Assembly (NCBI GenBank): GCA_021613375.1
Contig: CM038704.1
Coordinates: 7,260,091-7,324,090, forward strand
Direction of reading: 5' to 3'
From: Megaleporinus macrocephalus
Lineage: Eukaryota > Chordata > Actinopteri > Characiformes > Anostomidae
DNA: 64,000 bases
The stretch's first letter is position 1. Each line of letters opens with the position of its first letter. Under the pieces are notes generated by a model. The model was not told the origin of the DNA. It saw only the letters and a list, made by a program, of their open reading frames with translations, and ran no database searches. Both the position numbers and the translations under genes were made by a program. Shown here piece by piece: positions 45,865 to 58,227 of this stretch.

Positions 45865-47165
45865 TGTGGCGGACTGGCCTGTAGGCCTCTCTGATGAGAG
45901 ACCAGCCTGACTTTCATCTATACTTCAACAGCGGTAGCCGCAAAGAGTACACACAAAAAAAAAAAGAGCTGCTGGCGCTCTTAAATCCTTTACGTACGAG
46001 GCAAACATCCCGGGGCTACACTCAAACGTATCCAACTATTCGAGACCATACAGTCCTCGGGCAGAAGTAACAGCCGAGTGCAGAACGCATAGATTAAACA
46101 GAAAAGCGGGAGCAATTCCTTCAAGTCTGAGATCCAAAAGGGATTTAGGATGCAGTGAGGAGTTACGTGGTCAAGCACCGCCTGGAACGCTGTAAAGAAT
46201 TCCTAACTGGAGGCCGTTCTCTTGCTGAGCGCTAGATTAGCCTGCTAGATGGTTTCTATCATTAGAGTTTTGAAGAGGTCGGCATTAGCGTAGCTGGTGG
46301 GCTTGCTGATATATGAGAACGGTCATGGGTGTTATGAACAAACATCGGGATGCATGGACATGGAAGGAGGTGGTCCACTGACTGGAGACGCAGTCATAGA
46401 GTGGACTGCACCAGAGAACACTGGGTACCTTTAAAGCCATCCCAAATTCAACTGAACCATTAATGCATTAGTAATGTCTTAGCTGGTTGCTAAAAACGAA
46501 TACATGTCCAGCGACAGACGCTAATTATCATCTGCTTAAGAGGACAATAACCAATCAATACACATGCACTCATGGAAACACATGACACATATGCATTCTA
46601 TAAACACAATATATAAAACATATATATCCAAATAAGTACAAATGGATTGAATAGAACTGGGGAAATATAGACACTCATGGATTTAGTATATTTTCATGAA
46701 TGTCAGTGAATTTTAATGCATTAACTAGGTAATTGTGAGGTACAAGTAGGTACTAAGCAATTAATTTGGGATGGCAAGATCTAGGACAGTTTATCTAGAT
46801 TACTCGGCCCAACAGGTACTAGATATTGAGCTCATACAAAATAAGAACATCATGTAATGAAGGTGGTACACATTCTCACTAATGTCAGTAAACTGGAGGT
46901 ACGCAGGTAGTTATAATGAGGTAGGAGAGTATTATATGGTATGTACCTGTTTATTACTTATAAAGGAAACTAGTGTTACTCTGCTTTTACTGGGTTCTTA
47001 GCATATGGAACCATTTATGAGATGTGTCATACAACTATACTGAAATTTACTATATTTATTTATTTACCACTTCCAAATAATTATCCAATTATATTACATT
47101 AATCAGTTTCATATCTACAACATGTTAGAAACTTTAATGCAATTGCATTGGTAGTACAATCCCCC
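45865..47165. other. unassigned intron, no feature seen
   Basis: Ordinary AT-leaning intron sequence leading into the 37-bp array. Confidence 0.5.
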
Positions 47166-47171
47166 TACAGT

Positions 47172-48724
47172 TTACCTTCACCTACCTGTGTACAGATAAA
47201 CTGTAACACTACCTTCACCTACCTGTGTACAGGTAAACTGTAACACTACCTTCACCTACCTGTACACAGATAAACTGTAACACTACCTTCACCTACCTGT
47301 GTACAGGTAAACTGTAACACTACCTTCACCTACCTGTACACAGATAAACTGTAACACTACCTTCACCTACCTGTGTACAGATAAACTGTAACACTACCTT
47401 CACCTACCTGTGTACAGGTAAACTGTAACACTACCTTCACCTACCTGTACACAGATAAACTGTAACACTACCTTCACCTACCTGTGTACAGGTAAACTGT
47501 AACACTACCTTCACCTACCTGTACACAGATAAACTGTAACACTACCTTCACCTACCTGTGTATAGGTAAACTGTAACACTACCTTCACCTACCTGTGTAC
47601 AGATAAACTGTAACACTACCTTCACCTACCTGTGTACAGATAAACTGTAACACTACCTTCACCTACCTGTGTACAGATAAACTGTAACACTACCTTCACC
47701 TACCTGTGTACAGGTAAACTGTAACACTACCTTCACCTACCTGTGTATAGGTAAACTGTAACACTACCTTCACCTACCTGTGTACAGATAAACTGTAACA
47801 CTACCTTCACCTACCTGTGTACAGATAAACTGTAACACTACCTCCACCTACCTGTGTACAGATAAACTGTAACACTACCTTCACCTACCTGTGTACAGAT
47901 AAACTGTAACACTACCTCCACCTACCTGTGTACAGATAAACTGTAACACTACCTTCACCTACCTGTGTACAGGTAAACTGTAACACTACCGTCACCTACC
48001 TGTGTACAGGTAAACTGTAACACTACCTCCACCTACCTGTGTACAGGGGAACTGTAACACTACCTCCACCTACCTGTGTACAGGGGAACTGTAACACTAC
48101 CTTCACCTACCTGTGTACAGATAAACTGTAACACTACCTTCACCTACCTGTGTACAGCGGAACTGTAACACTACCTCCACCTACCTGTGTACAGGGGAAC
48201 TGTAACACTACCTCCACCTACCTGTGTACAGTGGAACTGTAACACTACCTTCACCTACCTGTGTACAGGTAAACTGTAACACTACCTTCACCTACCTGTG
48301 TACAGGTAAACTGTAACACTACCGTCACCTACCTGTGTACAGGTAAACTGTAACACTACCTCCACCTACCTGTGTACAGGGGAACTGTAACACTACCTCC
48401 ACCTACCTGTGTACAGGGGAACTGTAACACTACCTTCACCTACCTGTGTACAGGTAAACTGTAACACTACCTTCACCTACCTGTGTACAGATAAACTGTA
48501 ACACTACCGTCACCTACCTGTGTACAGGTAAACTGTAACACTACCTTCACCTACCTGTGTACAGGGGAACTGTAACACTACCTCCACCTACCTGTATACA
48601 GCGGAACTGTAACACTACCTCCACCTACCTGTGTACAGGGGAACTGTAACACTACCTCCACCTACCTGTGTACAGGGGAACTGTAACACTACCTCCACCT
48701 ACCTGTGTACAGGGGAACTGTAAC
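47172..48724. repeat. 37-bp minisatellite, second array (about 42 copies)
   Basis: It has the same unit as at 19668-20275. This array adds variants CCTGTACACAG (the near-palindrome flipped at its centre), ACAGGGGAACTG, ACCTCCACC and ACCGTCACC, the last three clustered on the right. On the minus strand, the transcribed strand of ptprt, each unit reads CACAGGTAGGTGAAGGTAG, which contains the donor-like CAG|GTAGGT. Its right edge is about 310 nt downstream of the donor of the 30-nt microexon. Confidence 0.95.
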
Positions 48725-49033
48725 CATTGCTGTCCAAATGCTTTATCCTCCATGGCAAAGTTCAGCAGTACTGCATACTAAATGATGGCTGTGTTTAGCT
48801 TTAACACAAACGTAGCTGGATCGAACATGACGTTCAGTGTCTGCCATGTGTTTGAACACTGTTCTTATTAAACCTGAGGCTTTCACTACTGACTCATACA
48901 GAAGTGGTTGGACAGTCAGGGATAGGTGGTAGACCATACACATGTATCACTGGGATTGGAGGGGAGCATAGAAAGCCAACAAAAATGGGGGAACAACCAC
49001 TGATAAAGCTAGTTTTAGCAACATGCTACTTAC

Positions 49034-49063
49034 AGATAGTACGAGTAGGAATACGCATTTCTT
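49034..49063 (-). CDS. ptprt: ptprt 30-nt microexon, tyrosine-rich juxtamembrane segment
   Basis: Read on the minus strand, this 30-nt exon completes one codon and then encodes RNAYSYSYY plus the first two bases of Leu. The Leu codon is finished by the first G of the exon at 37507-37658, giving YYLKLAKK, which is the order I recall for PTPRT. The acceptor is strong: a long T-rich tract on the minus strand (49064-49125), then GATGCTTCAG. The donor is CT|GTAAGT. The exon is phase 2 at both ends and a multiple of three, so it can be included or skipped without a frameshift. The encoded segment lies just inside the membrane: a basic residue pair followed by four tyrosines, possible phosphorylation sites (inference). 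It is too short for standard ORF calling. A 37-bp tandem array begins about 310 nt downstream in the transcript. Confidence 0.88.
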
Positions 49064-49129
49064 CTGAAGCATCAAGACAAAGCAGTGGGACAAAAAAAAA
49101 AGAAAAAAGAAAAAAAACAGCCCCAAAAA

Positions 49130-49570
49130 AGAACAAACGTATTGATTAGTGATCGGCAAAAAATCAAACAAAGACAGGTAAGAGGACAATGGAGTAGACT
49201 TGGGTTGCTAAGCCTTTCTACAGCACTCTTGTAAATAAGCTTTCAGGGCCTATTTCTTTTCCGCACACTGACTTGAACCACTAGGCCAGACGTTCTTCTG
49301 AAACGTTCTAATAGCTAATAGCGAACGAGCCCAGTTAGCGTTATGCAAACGAGGCCATTCCGACTGCTCCCTATTACATTTCCTTTATTGCTGGCTGCAA
49401 TCGACGGCTTTTATGAGAAGTTTTTTCTTGCATCAGTGTTCGGAAAATTAGCCCATCAGTGCTTTACGCGGGCCATTACTGCGTCTGAGGCCCGCATCCC
49501 TAAATCCGTGAGGTTTTACTGCGCCGCTTTATCGCTTTAAAAAAAACGGTGCATATGCTTTCTTATCCAA
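49130..49570. other. non-repetitive intron upstream of the 30-nt microexon
   Basis: Balanced unique sequence (TTCCTTTATTGCTGGCTGCA, GCCCATCAGTGCTTTACGCG) in the first kilobase upstream of the microexon acceptor. A 65-codon plus-strand frame has no support. Confidence 0.25.
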
Positions 49571-49852
49571 TCCACTGATCAGGCCACGGAACCTTTAGCG
49601 GCTCTTAAAAATGACCAGCGGACAATAAATCAAAATAAAGAAGTGAAACAGCACATCTGGCTGGCGTTCAAGCCCTGGAAGTGATGAGGGGGATGAGGGG
49701 GGTGGAGGATGAACATGGAGGAGGGAGATATGAGTGTTTATGCGTTGGTGCATTAAGAGACGGGACGCTGATAGATCACTGTGCTGGACGCGAACAAGAA
49801 AGAGACAAACAGAAGACAGAAACAGGTAAACAGAGAAGCTGAAAGAGTGCAG

Positions 49853-49912
49853 GTTGGGGGAGGGGGTGTTGCACTGGTGGGGGGGGGGGGTGGGGGTGTG
49901 GTTAAAAGGGGG
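49853..49912 (+). other. G-rich tract with quadruplex potential
   Basis: Five G-runs of five or more (including one of about 13 G) occur within 60 bases on the plus strand. The transcribed strand of ptprt is C-rich here, so any quadruplex would be in DNA or in an antisense RNA. A second C-run pair (6786-6807) gives the same on the minus strand. Confidence 0.7.
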
Positions 49913-50524
49913 CGTCACCCTCTTAGTAAGATCTCATTGCAAATAAATCGAAAATGCTTCCCAAAGACTTTGATGTGTTTACTCAGTCAATGATCATGTA
50001 CTGGTATATAAGCCTACAGGCCAAATCCTACACACCTCATTGCTGGTGGGATAAAATATCTGAATGAACCACTTAATTTGACCACACATTTTTATAAACA
50101 CTGGGTGTCCAGAGATTATACTAGATGAAATTCTTCTGATCTGTAATGTGTAAAACCTCCTGTGCTGACTTTGATGTATGTTGATTATAATATAATTTAC
50201 TGTGTTTCTAGATATTGTATGTGTTTTTGGTGCGTGGACTGATCTCGATATATTGGCAGATAGTAATTGTACTTGTTGGAGATAATCTGACTTCCGTAAA
50301 TAATTTAAAACAGCTACAAAGGTCTAGAAAGAAGTTAAATAATCTCATAATCTAACGGCAATTTAATAAATTAGATATATCGACTAGATCTAAGATCGAT
50401 TTGTTTGCCAGATACTATTCTTGGTGTGTATATTCTTCCATGACATACAAGGAGTGCCAACATTATCCCGTTTAGCTGGATTGTTGTGTCAGGAATGTTT
50501 GTGTAGTGGGTAATGCCCCACATA

Positions 50525-50720
50525 CATCAATGCTGTCCAAAGAACTCTACACTACACTACACTACACTACCATGGCAACTTTACAGGAGAAAACAAAAAC
50601 TTCTCTTAACTTTCAATGCAAGTCAATTGAAAGATTTTTCGCAAGCTATTTTAGAGCATTTAATTAACGTCGAAAAATAGAAATTGACAAAAAAGGAGAT
50701 ACACGTTATCAAATACAGAA
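50525..50720 (+). mobile_element. GCTGTCCAATGAAAA MITE family, partial copy with (ACTAC)n
   Basis: Starts ATGCTGTCCAAAGAA, then four ACTAC units, CATGGCAACTTTACAGGAGA and TTTCAATGCAAGTCAATTG. It lies about 60 bp from the 20-bp array, whose unit also begins ACTAC. Confidence 0.65.
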
Positions 50721-50780
50721 ATGAATTGACAAGAATGGATGGAGATGTATGTTTTTCTTTAGACAATATATACATATATA

Positions 50781-52374
50781 TACAACACCATACAAACCAC
50801 TACACCACCATACTGACCACTACACCACCATACTAACCACTACAACACCATACTAACCACTGCACCACCGTACTAACCACTACAACACCATACTAACCAC
50901 TACACCACCATACTAAGCACTACACCACCATACTAACCACTACACCACCGTACTAACCACTACACCACCATACTAACCACTACACCACCATACTAACCAC
51001 TACACCACCATACTAACTACTACACCACCGTACTAACCACTACACCACCGTACTAACCACTACACCACCGTACTAACCACTACACCACCATACTAACACT
51101 ACACCACCATACTGACCACTACACCACCGTACTAACCACTACACCACCGTACTAACCACTACACCACCTTACTAACCACTACACCACCATACTAACCACT
51201 ACACCACCATACTAACCACTACACCACCATACTAACTACTACACCACCGTACTAACCACTACACCACCGTACTAACCACTACACCACCTTACTAACCACT
51301 ACACCACCATACTGACCACTACACCACCATACTGACCACTACACCACCGTACTAACCACTACACCACCATACTAACTACTACACCACCGTACTAACCACT
51401 ACACCACCGTACTAACCACTACACCACCATACAAACCACTACACCACCGTACTAACCACTACACCACCGTACTAACCACTACACCACCATACTAACTACT
51501 ACACCACCGTACTAACCACTACACCACCGTACTAACCACTACACCACCATACAAACCACTACACCACCGTACTAACCACTACACCACCGTACTAACCACT
51601 ACACCACCGTACTAACCACTACATCACCATACTAACCACCACACCACCGTACTGACCACCACACCACCGTACTAACCACTACACCACCGTACTAACCACT
51701 ACACCACCGTACTAGCCACTACACCACCGTACTAACCACTACACCATCATTCTAACCACTACATCACCATACTAACCACTACACCACCCTACTAACCACT
51801 ACACCACCATACTAACCACTACACCACCGTACTAACCACTACACCACCGTACTAACTACTACACCACCGTACTAATCACTACACTACCGTACTAACCACT
51901 ACACCACCATACTAACTACTACACCACCATACTAACCACTACACCACCATACTAACCACTACACCACCGTACTAACCACTACCCCACCGTACTAATCACT
52001 ACACCACTGTACTAACTACTACACCACCGTACTAACCACTACACCACCATACTAACCACTACACCACCGTACTATTCACTACACCACCGTACTAACCACT
52101 ACACCACCGTACTAACCACTACCCCACCGTACTAACCACTACACCACCGTACTAACCACTACACCACCATACTAACCACTACACCACCGTACTAACCACT
52201 ACACCACCATACTGACCACTACACCACCATACTAACCACTACACCACCATACTGACCACTACACCACCATACTAACCACTACACCACCGTACTAACCACT
52301 ACACCACCTTACTAACCACTACACCACCGTACTAACCACTACACCACCGTACTAACCACTACACCACCATACTA
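50781..52374. repeat. 20-bp minisatellite, about 80 copies
   Basis: The unit is ACTACACCACCGTACTAACC, with CCAT or CCTT for CCGT and occasional TACTGACC or TACAAACC. Copies keep an almost exact 20-bp period (one 19-bp unit near 51091). Recurrent blocks with the same variant order (for example 51361-51480 and 51481-51600) show 120-bp duplication steps. Confidence 0.96.
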
Positions 52375-53630
52375 AGGAAGCTTTTTATCCATACTGACTA
52401 TCTGATGTTCAGCACCACAGGTATATGTGATGCACATATAAGACAGATGATTTAAGGAAGGCTCTTATTCGTATGTCCAGTTCCACCTTAAACAGCACAG
52501 CACCATTCAATCAGTAAAATGAGCCGCTCTGGTCACGTGAACACGCCTCGGTTCCTATAAACAGGTTGCTTGCACAATGTAATGAAGCTCAGTAGACAGA
52601 GACAATAATAAAACAGAGGTATCAGTTCGTGGAGACACCCACTGACTGGCGACGGCAGCGAAAGTCAAAAGCTAATTTAATGTTTTCTGCTCGGTGATTA
52701 AAGTTGGCGGTGTATATATGGAAAAGGCCACAGCAGAGGTGGTGCATGCATTCTGCACTTGGAGATCTAACAGCCTGTAAAGTTTCACTTCAAGCCAACA
52801 CATCAGATCCAGCTGACTGGAGAAGATCCAAACGAGGAGCAGGTTCTCAACGCTAGCACTGCTAGAAACGACCTCAAACGATAAATCTAGTTCGTGTTGC
52901 TCGATATGAGATGTTTGTAAGAAAGTTCTAAGTTCACGCAACTTCTTTTAAGATGTTTTGAGTGAATTTGAATTGTTATTAATTAATTGTTAACTAATAA
53001 TTCATAGTTTTACAGAAAACTTAAAAAACGTTATGTGCTATTAATTTGAATACAAACTACTTAAAACAAGAAAATTGCTAAATTAATTCAATGGCAGTCT
53101 AACAAATAAACCAAAATATTAAATACATTGATCTCAGATGTTTTCAATTTCCAATAGATTCCAGTACATTCTGTGTTTTCTGAGTGTTAATATGTAACAT
53201 GCTGGTAAATATATCTGATATTCACAATCACTTTATGTAATAACTTTCTCTGTGAGGGAGCTATTAGAGGCAGACGTCTGGTTCCATTCACCACCACAGT
53301 GAACAATTCTGACAATGCTAAGTATCTCTAAGAGTTCAGCATGTCAAGCCAAATGACTCTGAATGACTCCTAGCTGCAAATATGTCAAACTGATGAGTGA
53401 AATGTTCTTGTTGAAGACTACAGGACATTTTTTTACTTATTTTAATCGTTTTATAGGTAAAAGTCTCTCAATTATCTATTGGAAGATAACTTTATTACTT
53501 TATGTTTTACTCAAGCGTGTGTCTTAAATCAATACAACAATCTGGGAGATACAGCACAGGGAGATAAACGTACTTAACTCTGAAAATTGGTTGATCTTAT
53601 AATGAGCTGACAACAATCTCAACATAGTGT
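52375..53630. other. unassigned sequence, no feature seen
   Basis: Ordinary sequence; an 89-codon minus-strand frame at 52672-52941 has no recognised similarity. Confidence 0.5.
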
Positions 53631-53634
53631 TGCT

Positions 53635-53933
53635 CTCCAATGAAAAACAAGTATCTCCAGCATAGTGACTGTAGAAGAGAGACCAAAAACGTTCTTACCT
53701 TTCAATTTAAGTCAACGTAAAGTGGTTTTATTATTGTGGAGCATTTCTATTGGTCCATTCATCATGAAATATCATATAGTATATAAAGAGCAGATGTCAG
53801 GTTCAAATGATGAAGAATAATGAATATGGAAAAAACTGAGGTTATATAACTTCAATATATATATATATATTATTTTTTTTGTGAATTTTGAGTTTTCTTT
53901 CATTTGAACACACCATTGGTCGTTTACACTGCA

Positions 53934-54020
<87 letters not shown>

Positions 54021-54165
54021 TTGCTGTCCAACGATTTGTCAATTTTTATTTTGCCAACATCATTTAGCTGCCATTTCCATTGTTCCATTGTATAATATTT
54101 TCATGAGGACTGGGCCAATAGAAATGCTCCAAAATATTAAAAAAAAAAAAGAAACCATCTAACCA
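53635..54165. mobile_element. GCTGTCCAATGAAAA MITE family, two pieces around (TA)n
   Basis: 53635-53830 carries CCAATGAAAAACAAGTATCT and GCATTTCTATTGGTCCATTC. 53870-54165 carries TTTTGAGTTTTCTTTCATTT, a long (TA)n, ATCATTGCTGTCCAACGATT, and the reversed GGGCCAATAGAAATGCTCC. Confidence 0.7.
53936..54019. repeat. (TA)n tract
   Basis: 84-base TA run lying between two pieces of the GCTGTCCAATGAAAA MITE family. Confidence 0.95.
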
Positions 54166-54203
54166 TTACACAACAGTACAGTTATGGAAGCTGAGAACAC
54201 ATT

Positions 54204-54206
<3 letters not shown>

Positions 54207-54242
<36 letters not shown>
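54207..54242. repeat. (TA)n tract
   Basis: 36-base TA run between MITE-family fragments. Confidence 0.93.
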
Positions 54243-54246
<4 letters not shown>

Positions 54247-54329
54247 GCTTCAGTTTATATTCAGCATTTCTATCAATGTTTGTGTGTTTGTTTGGTTTGT
54301 TTTTATCTGGAAAATGTACCTGCATAGTT

Positions 54330-54495
54330 CAAATTGGAAAAAAAAAAAAGAAATGTTCCCAAATGTTCCAAAAAGCTTGGAAAAAAATCTGGTTCCATTG
54401 ACTTTCATTAAAGGTGAAGGCAGCTTTTGTCCTCTACTGTAAAATTTCCACTTCGGAGACATATGATTTTTTTTTTTGGACATTGACGATACATA
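54330..54495 (-). mobile_element. GCTGTCCAATGAAAA MITE family, partial copy
   Basis: Reversed copy: AAAAAGCTTGGAAAAAAATC, GGTTCCATTGACTTTCATTA, CCTCTACTGTAAAATTTCCA, TTTTGGACATTGACGATACA. Confidence 0.75.
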
Positions 54496-54619
54496 TACTT
54501 GATTTTTTCCAATGCAACCATTTAATTCTGCAAATATTTGGAAAAAATCCTGTCAATCTGATCAGCAGTACCGACCACAGCCTACACAGTCAGGTAACTC
54601 AATCACAGCACTAAAGTTC

Positions 54620-55148
54620 ATAGCGGTTTTGTGAACGGCCTGCGCCGTTTGTGATAAACCCCCCTTTGAGGGTAATTTATGCATCCAAGTTATTACTTGG
54701 CCCACACAGCCAGTAAGCTACGATGTGCAGTCAGTATACTCCTCTAAGCTATAAGCCCCAGCTTTAATATGCACTCGCTCACTAAGTCCAAATTTGATCC
54801 AATAAACAGTCATTAGCCTTCGCCTTGTTCTGAGGCCAAAGTCATAAAGCGAGATTTGGGTGTAGGCTTTGCTGGTAAACAGGGCTCGTGAAGAGCTGCG
54901 AGCGCTTAAAAGAAAAAAAAAAAAAGCTGCGCTTTGCAAACAATCGGCAGATGAAGCGGCACCCGTGCCAGGCCAGGGCATCCATCTCAGGCCATTTCAT
55001 CTCAATGGCCCTTTAAAGAGGCCTGCTGACATTGTTCTTATGATATTAATAAAAGAGAGTGAAGTGGGGAGAGCATGGCACGAGAAGGTATCCATAAATA
55101 TTAATAGAGGAAGAATTGCAAGGAGGCTGCCAGCCTCGTAACAGCCTC

Positions 55149-55150
<2 letters not shown>
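54620..55150. other. non-repetitive intron, candidate regulatory sequence
   Basis: Unique sequence with CCTTTGAGGGTAATTTATGC, TCAATGGCCCTTTAAAGAGG and AAATATTAATAGAGG-type motifs between MITE copies and a TA tract. No exon seen. Confidence 0.28.

Positions 55151-55151
<1 letters not shown>

Positions 55152-55238
<87 letters not shown>
55152..55238. repeat. (TA)n tract
   Basis: 87-base TA run. Confidence 0.95.
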
Positions 55239-55240
<2 letters not shown>

Positions 55241-56004
55241 CAGAGTCGGGGATCCATATCATAATTTTGCTCAGGGAAGAGAGACAAAGTGAGCAGATGG
55301 AGGAGAGAAAGATTCTAACGTGAAGGATTATGTAGATTTATAGACTGATATCTGAGTCGACTCTGAATTGATTATCTGTTGAAGTGCTCGCAGTACAGAT
55401 TCAATATGAATGTCTATCGAACGCTGTAGCAGAGTGTTCAGAGATTTTCTACCATATCAGCCTTCAAACATGCTGTATACATACATACAGACAGACATGC
55501 CACCACCAACACCAGCACGTTGCCGCCATCACATTAAACCCTGCTGACTTATAGGATTACACCAGATACAGTTTACATTACACAAGCATGAGTAAACAAT
55601 ACAGCTCCTATGATAGCAGCAGCACGACGCCCGGGAGTTATAATCACCTGCATTTAGAAGATGTCATTTGGGATATATTATAATCTAAAGTTAAATTATC
55701 TTTAATCTATGAAACATATCTAAAAAGTTCTCTAATGGAGACTGATGTAAGTTTGTAGTAAAATGATTTAACTTATTTCTACTTGTCTGTACTTGTTTTA
55801 AGTACTACTCTTAATTTTATTGCTCATTTGGCAAACAGTTGTGGTAATTAAAAAATATGCTATAAACAATCACAATGTAACTTAATAAAATCACTTAAAA
55901 CAAGTGAAATGTCAATAAACCTTAAAATGGGCTTAAAGTAATTAATATGCATATTATATGCTTATATACACCTACATACATACTATATATATATATATAT
56001 TTTG

Positions 56005-56199
56005 GGTTTTCTATATCGTTTGAACACACCAGTGGTTGTTTACATTGTGTGATGTATGGACCAATAGAAATACTCTAAAATAGCTTGGGAAAAAACTCTG
56101 GTTCCATTGACTTAAACTGAACATTAAAAATAATGTAAGTTTTTAGTCTCTCCTGTAAAGTTGGTATTTTGGAGATATTTGTTTGTCACTGCACAGCAA

Positions 56200-56281
<82 letters not shown>

Positions 56282-56520
56282 TCGCTGTCCAATGAAAAAA
56301 AAATGCATCTTCATTTTTGTCGATTTTGAGTTTTCTACATCATTGTCGTTTACATTGTGTGAAAATTTCAAGGTAAATGGACCAATAGAAGTGCTCCAAA
56401 AATAGCTTGGAAAAATTCTGGTTCCATTGGCTTCCATTAAAAGTAAATTCTGTTTTGGTCTCTCCTGTAAAGTTGTGATTTTGGAGTTTTTTGTTTTTAT
56501 TGGACAGTGACGATATATAT
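56005..56520 (-). mobile_element. GCTGTCCAATGAAAA MITE family, two reversed copies in tandem around (TA)n
   Basis: Copy one (56005-56201) ends TTTGTCACTGCACAGCAATGATA and runs into (TA)n. After the tract, ATCGTCGCTGTCCAATG starts the second piece, which ends TTATTGGACAGTGACGATAT at 56520. Each carries GGACCAATAGAA and CTGGTTCCATTG. Confidence 0.78.
56202..56279. repeat. (TA)n tract
   Basis: 78-base TA run flanked on both sides by MITE-family termini. Confidence 0.95.
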
Positions 56521-56980
56521 GCTCTAAAACCCCCTCTAATAAAACCTCCTAACTTACACTGAAAGTGAAGACTTTGTAAGGCCTCTCAGGTAAAGTGACC
56601 TGTTTTTTGTACAGCAAAAAATATAATAAATTGTCAAAGCATTTCAGCTCCAGGCTGAAGTCCAGATGCACCACGCTATGATTGTAACCCTCTCATTCAA
56701 ATACAGCTTTTTTTACAAAGTTTAACTGATGCTGCTCTTGATAGAACACAAAGGCAGCTGCTGGAATGCTGTAAATGTGTTTACTATTTACAAACAAAAC
56801 ACAGTGCTGATGTTTTAGCAATATTTTGATCTATTTGTAGTCTAATTAATGATCTGATTTAATGTTGCATACTTTACATATTAATTATATAGAACCATTT
56901 TAACCATTTGGTAATCAAGGAGAAGAACAGTGTGTCCATGTAAAGACCCAGTTTTTAGTTTTTAATACTTTTGAGTACTT

Positions 56981-56990
56981 AATAATAACG

Positions 56991-57054
<64 letters not shown>
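56981..57054. repeat. (AAT)n microsatellite
   Basis: AATAATAACG then an unbroken ATA/AAT run of about 55 bases. Confidence 0.92.
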
Positions 57055-57055
<1 letters not shown>

Positions 57056-57539
57056 TTATGCATTTTTAAGAATGATAAAAGCTGTGTATGTTTATTTTCT
57101 ATATTTTTATTGCCTCTTTTTATTTAGACGTATAGAGATTTGAAGTTTTAACACTGAGAACAAATTTTAAATGATACACTGTTAACTAAAATACTTTTTC
57201 CCACCTATTTTACTTCTTTTTTTTTTTTTTTGCATGGCTTACATGACTCCAGTGTAAAGACCTTGATCTCAATAAGTCAACACAGGCCTTATTGAAGTGC
57301 TTTTACTGTTATAGTAATCATATTAACATTTTATTATTATTATTAATTTTGTTATTATTATCATAATTTCACTACAGAAGTGATCCACAGTTCTCGTCTA
57401 TATAAATTATCCATATTTTAATGTATATTAAAGCTAAAAATCTTTTTTAAAGTGACTGATATACAGTGACAATGCAAACTGAGGGTCTACAGACATGCTG
57501 GACGGTCCCACGCGCATGCACAACAGTCAAAAATAACTT

Positions 57540-58020
57540 TCCTCAAGCTCACGAGCAACAGTTTGTGTTTGCGTGATTTGCTCCATGCACACCTTCACGC
57601 GCTCCATCAGAAGTGAGGAGATAAAAGCAAAAAGGCCACAGCACTCACCATTTCACACTTCTCACACAGCACAGGGTCACATTCGTTTACTTGCATCACA
57701 CCATTCTCAGAACATCTCACCGGTCATCCATTACCAACCATCTATTATTTATCTGCCAAAGCCCAGCGGTGGAGCTCGGCCTGCAACACAGCTCGACAAG
57801 GGCGAAAAGCGCTGCACACCTGATGCGACTGTACAATAGCCGCGCTTGCATGGACAGCATGGGGCCGCATTGCTGCTGCCGCCTCTGCCGCTGTGCGTTT
57901 AATGGCCTGGGACCGAGCGGTAACCAAATGGACACTTAGAACAGAGTGAAGCCTCTTCTCACCGCAGTAATGCTGACCGAGGGAGGAATAACTCCTCCTG
58001 TATATGCATATGAATACATT
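57540..58020. other. non-repetitive CpG-containing sequence
   Basis: Overlapping frames of 60-88 codons on both strands but none recognisable. Composition is richer in CpG than neighbours. Confidence 0.22.
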
Positions 58021-58227
58021 CTAATGACCTCAGCTTTCTTTCACATAATAAAGGGCTTGTATTATGTGTGAAATAACACAACTATACTTCATGGTTTACA
58101 ATAATAATCCCTAATCCACAGGTAATAGTTTATCTTATCATTCAACTTATCAGCTTTTGAACTGTAGAAACCAAATAATAATATTAAGCATTTACTTATA
58201 AAAGCTACTTTAAAAACACTTTTGTAC

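Larger units (their letters stand above)
6413..49063 (-). other. ptprt: ptprt gene, internal part (four exons and three introns)
   Basis: Four exons on the minus strand join in frame into one protein segment, so this span is part of one transcription unit. Read 5' to 3' of the gene, the exons are 49034-49063, 37507-37658, 28342-28377 and 6413-6600, and the introns between them are about 11.4, 9.1 and 21.7 kb. The product would be a single-pass receptor protein tyrosine phosphatase of the MAM/Ig/fibronectin (R2B) class, which in other vertebrates is neuronal and mediates homophilic adhesion. Only the cytoplasmic juxtamembrane part is encoded here. Assignment to PTPRT rests on the tyrosine-rich AYSYSYYL, on KLAKKQKET, and on [11 protein letters not shown], which I recall from PTPRT rather than its paralogues. 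The gene certainly extends beyond both ends of this span, but no further exon was recognised in the window. Confidence 0.88.
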
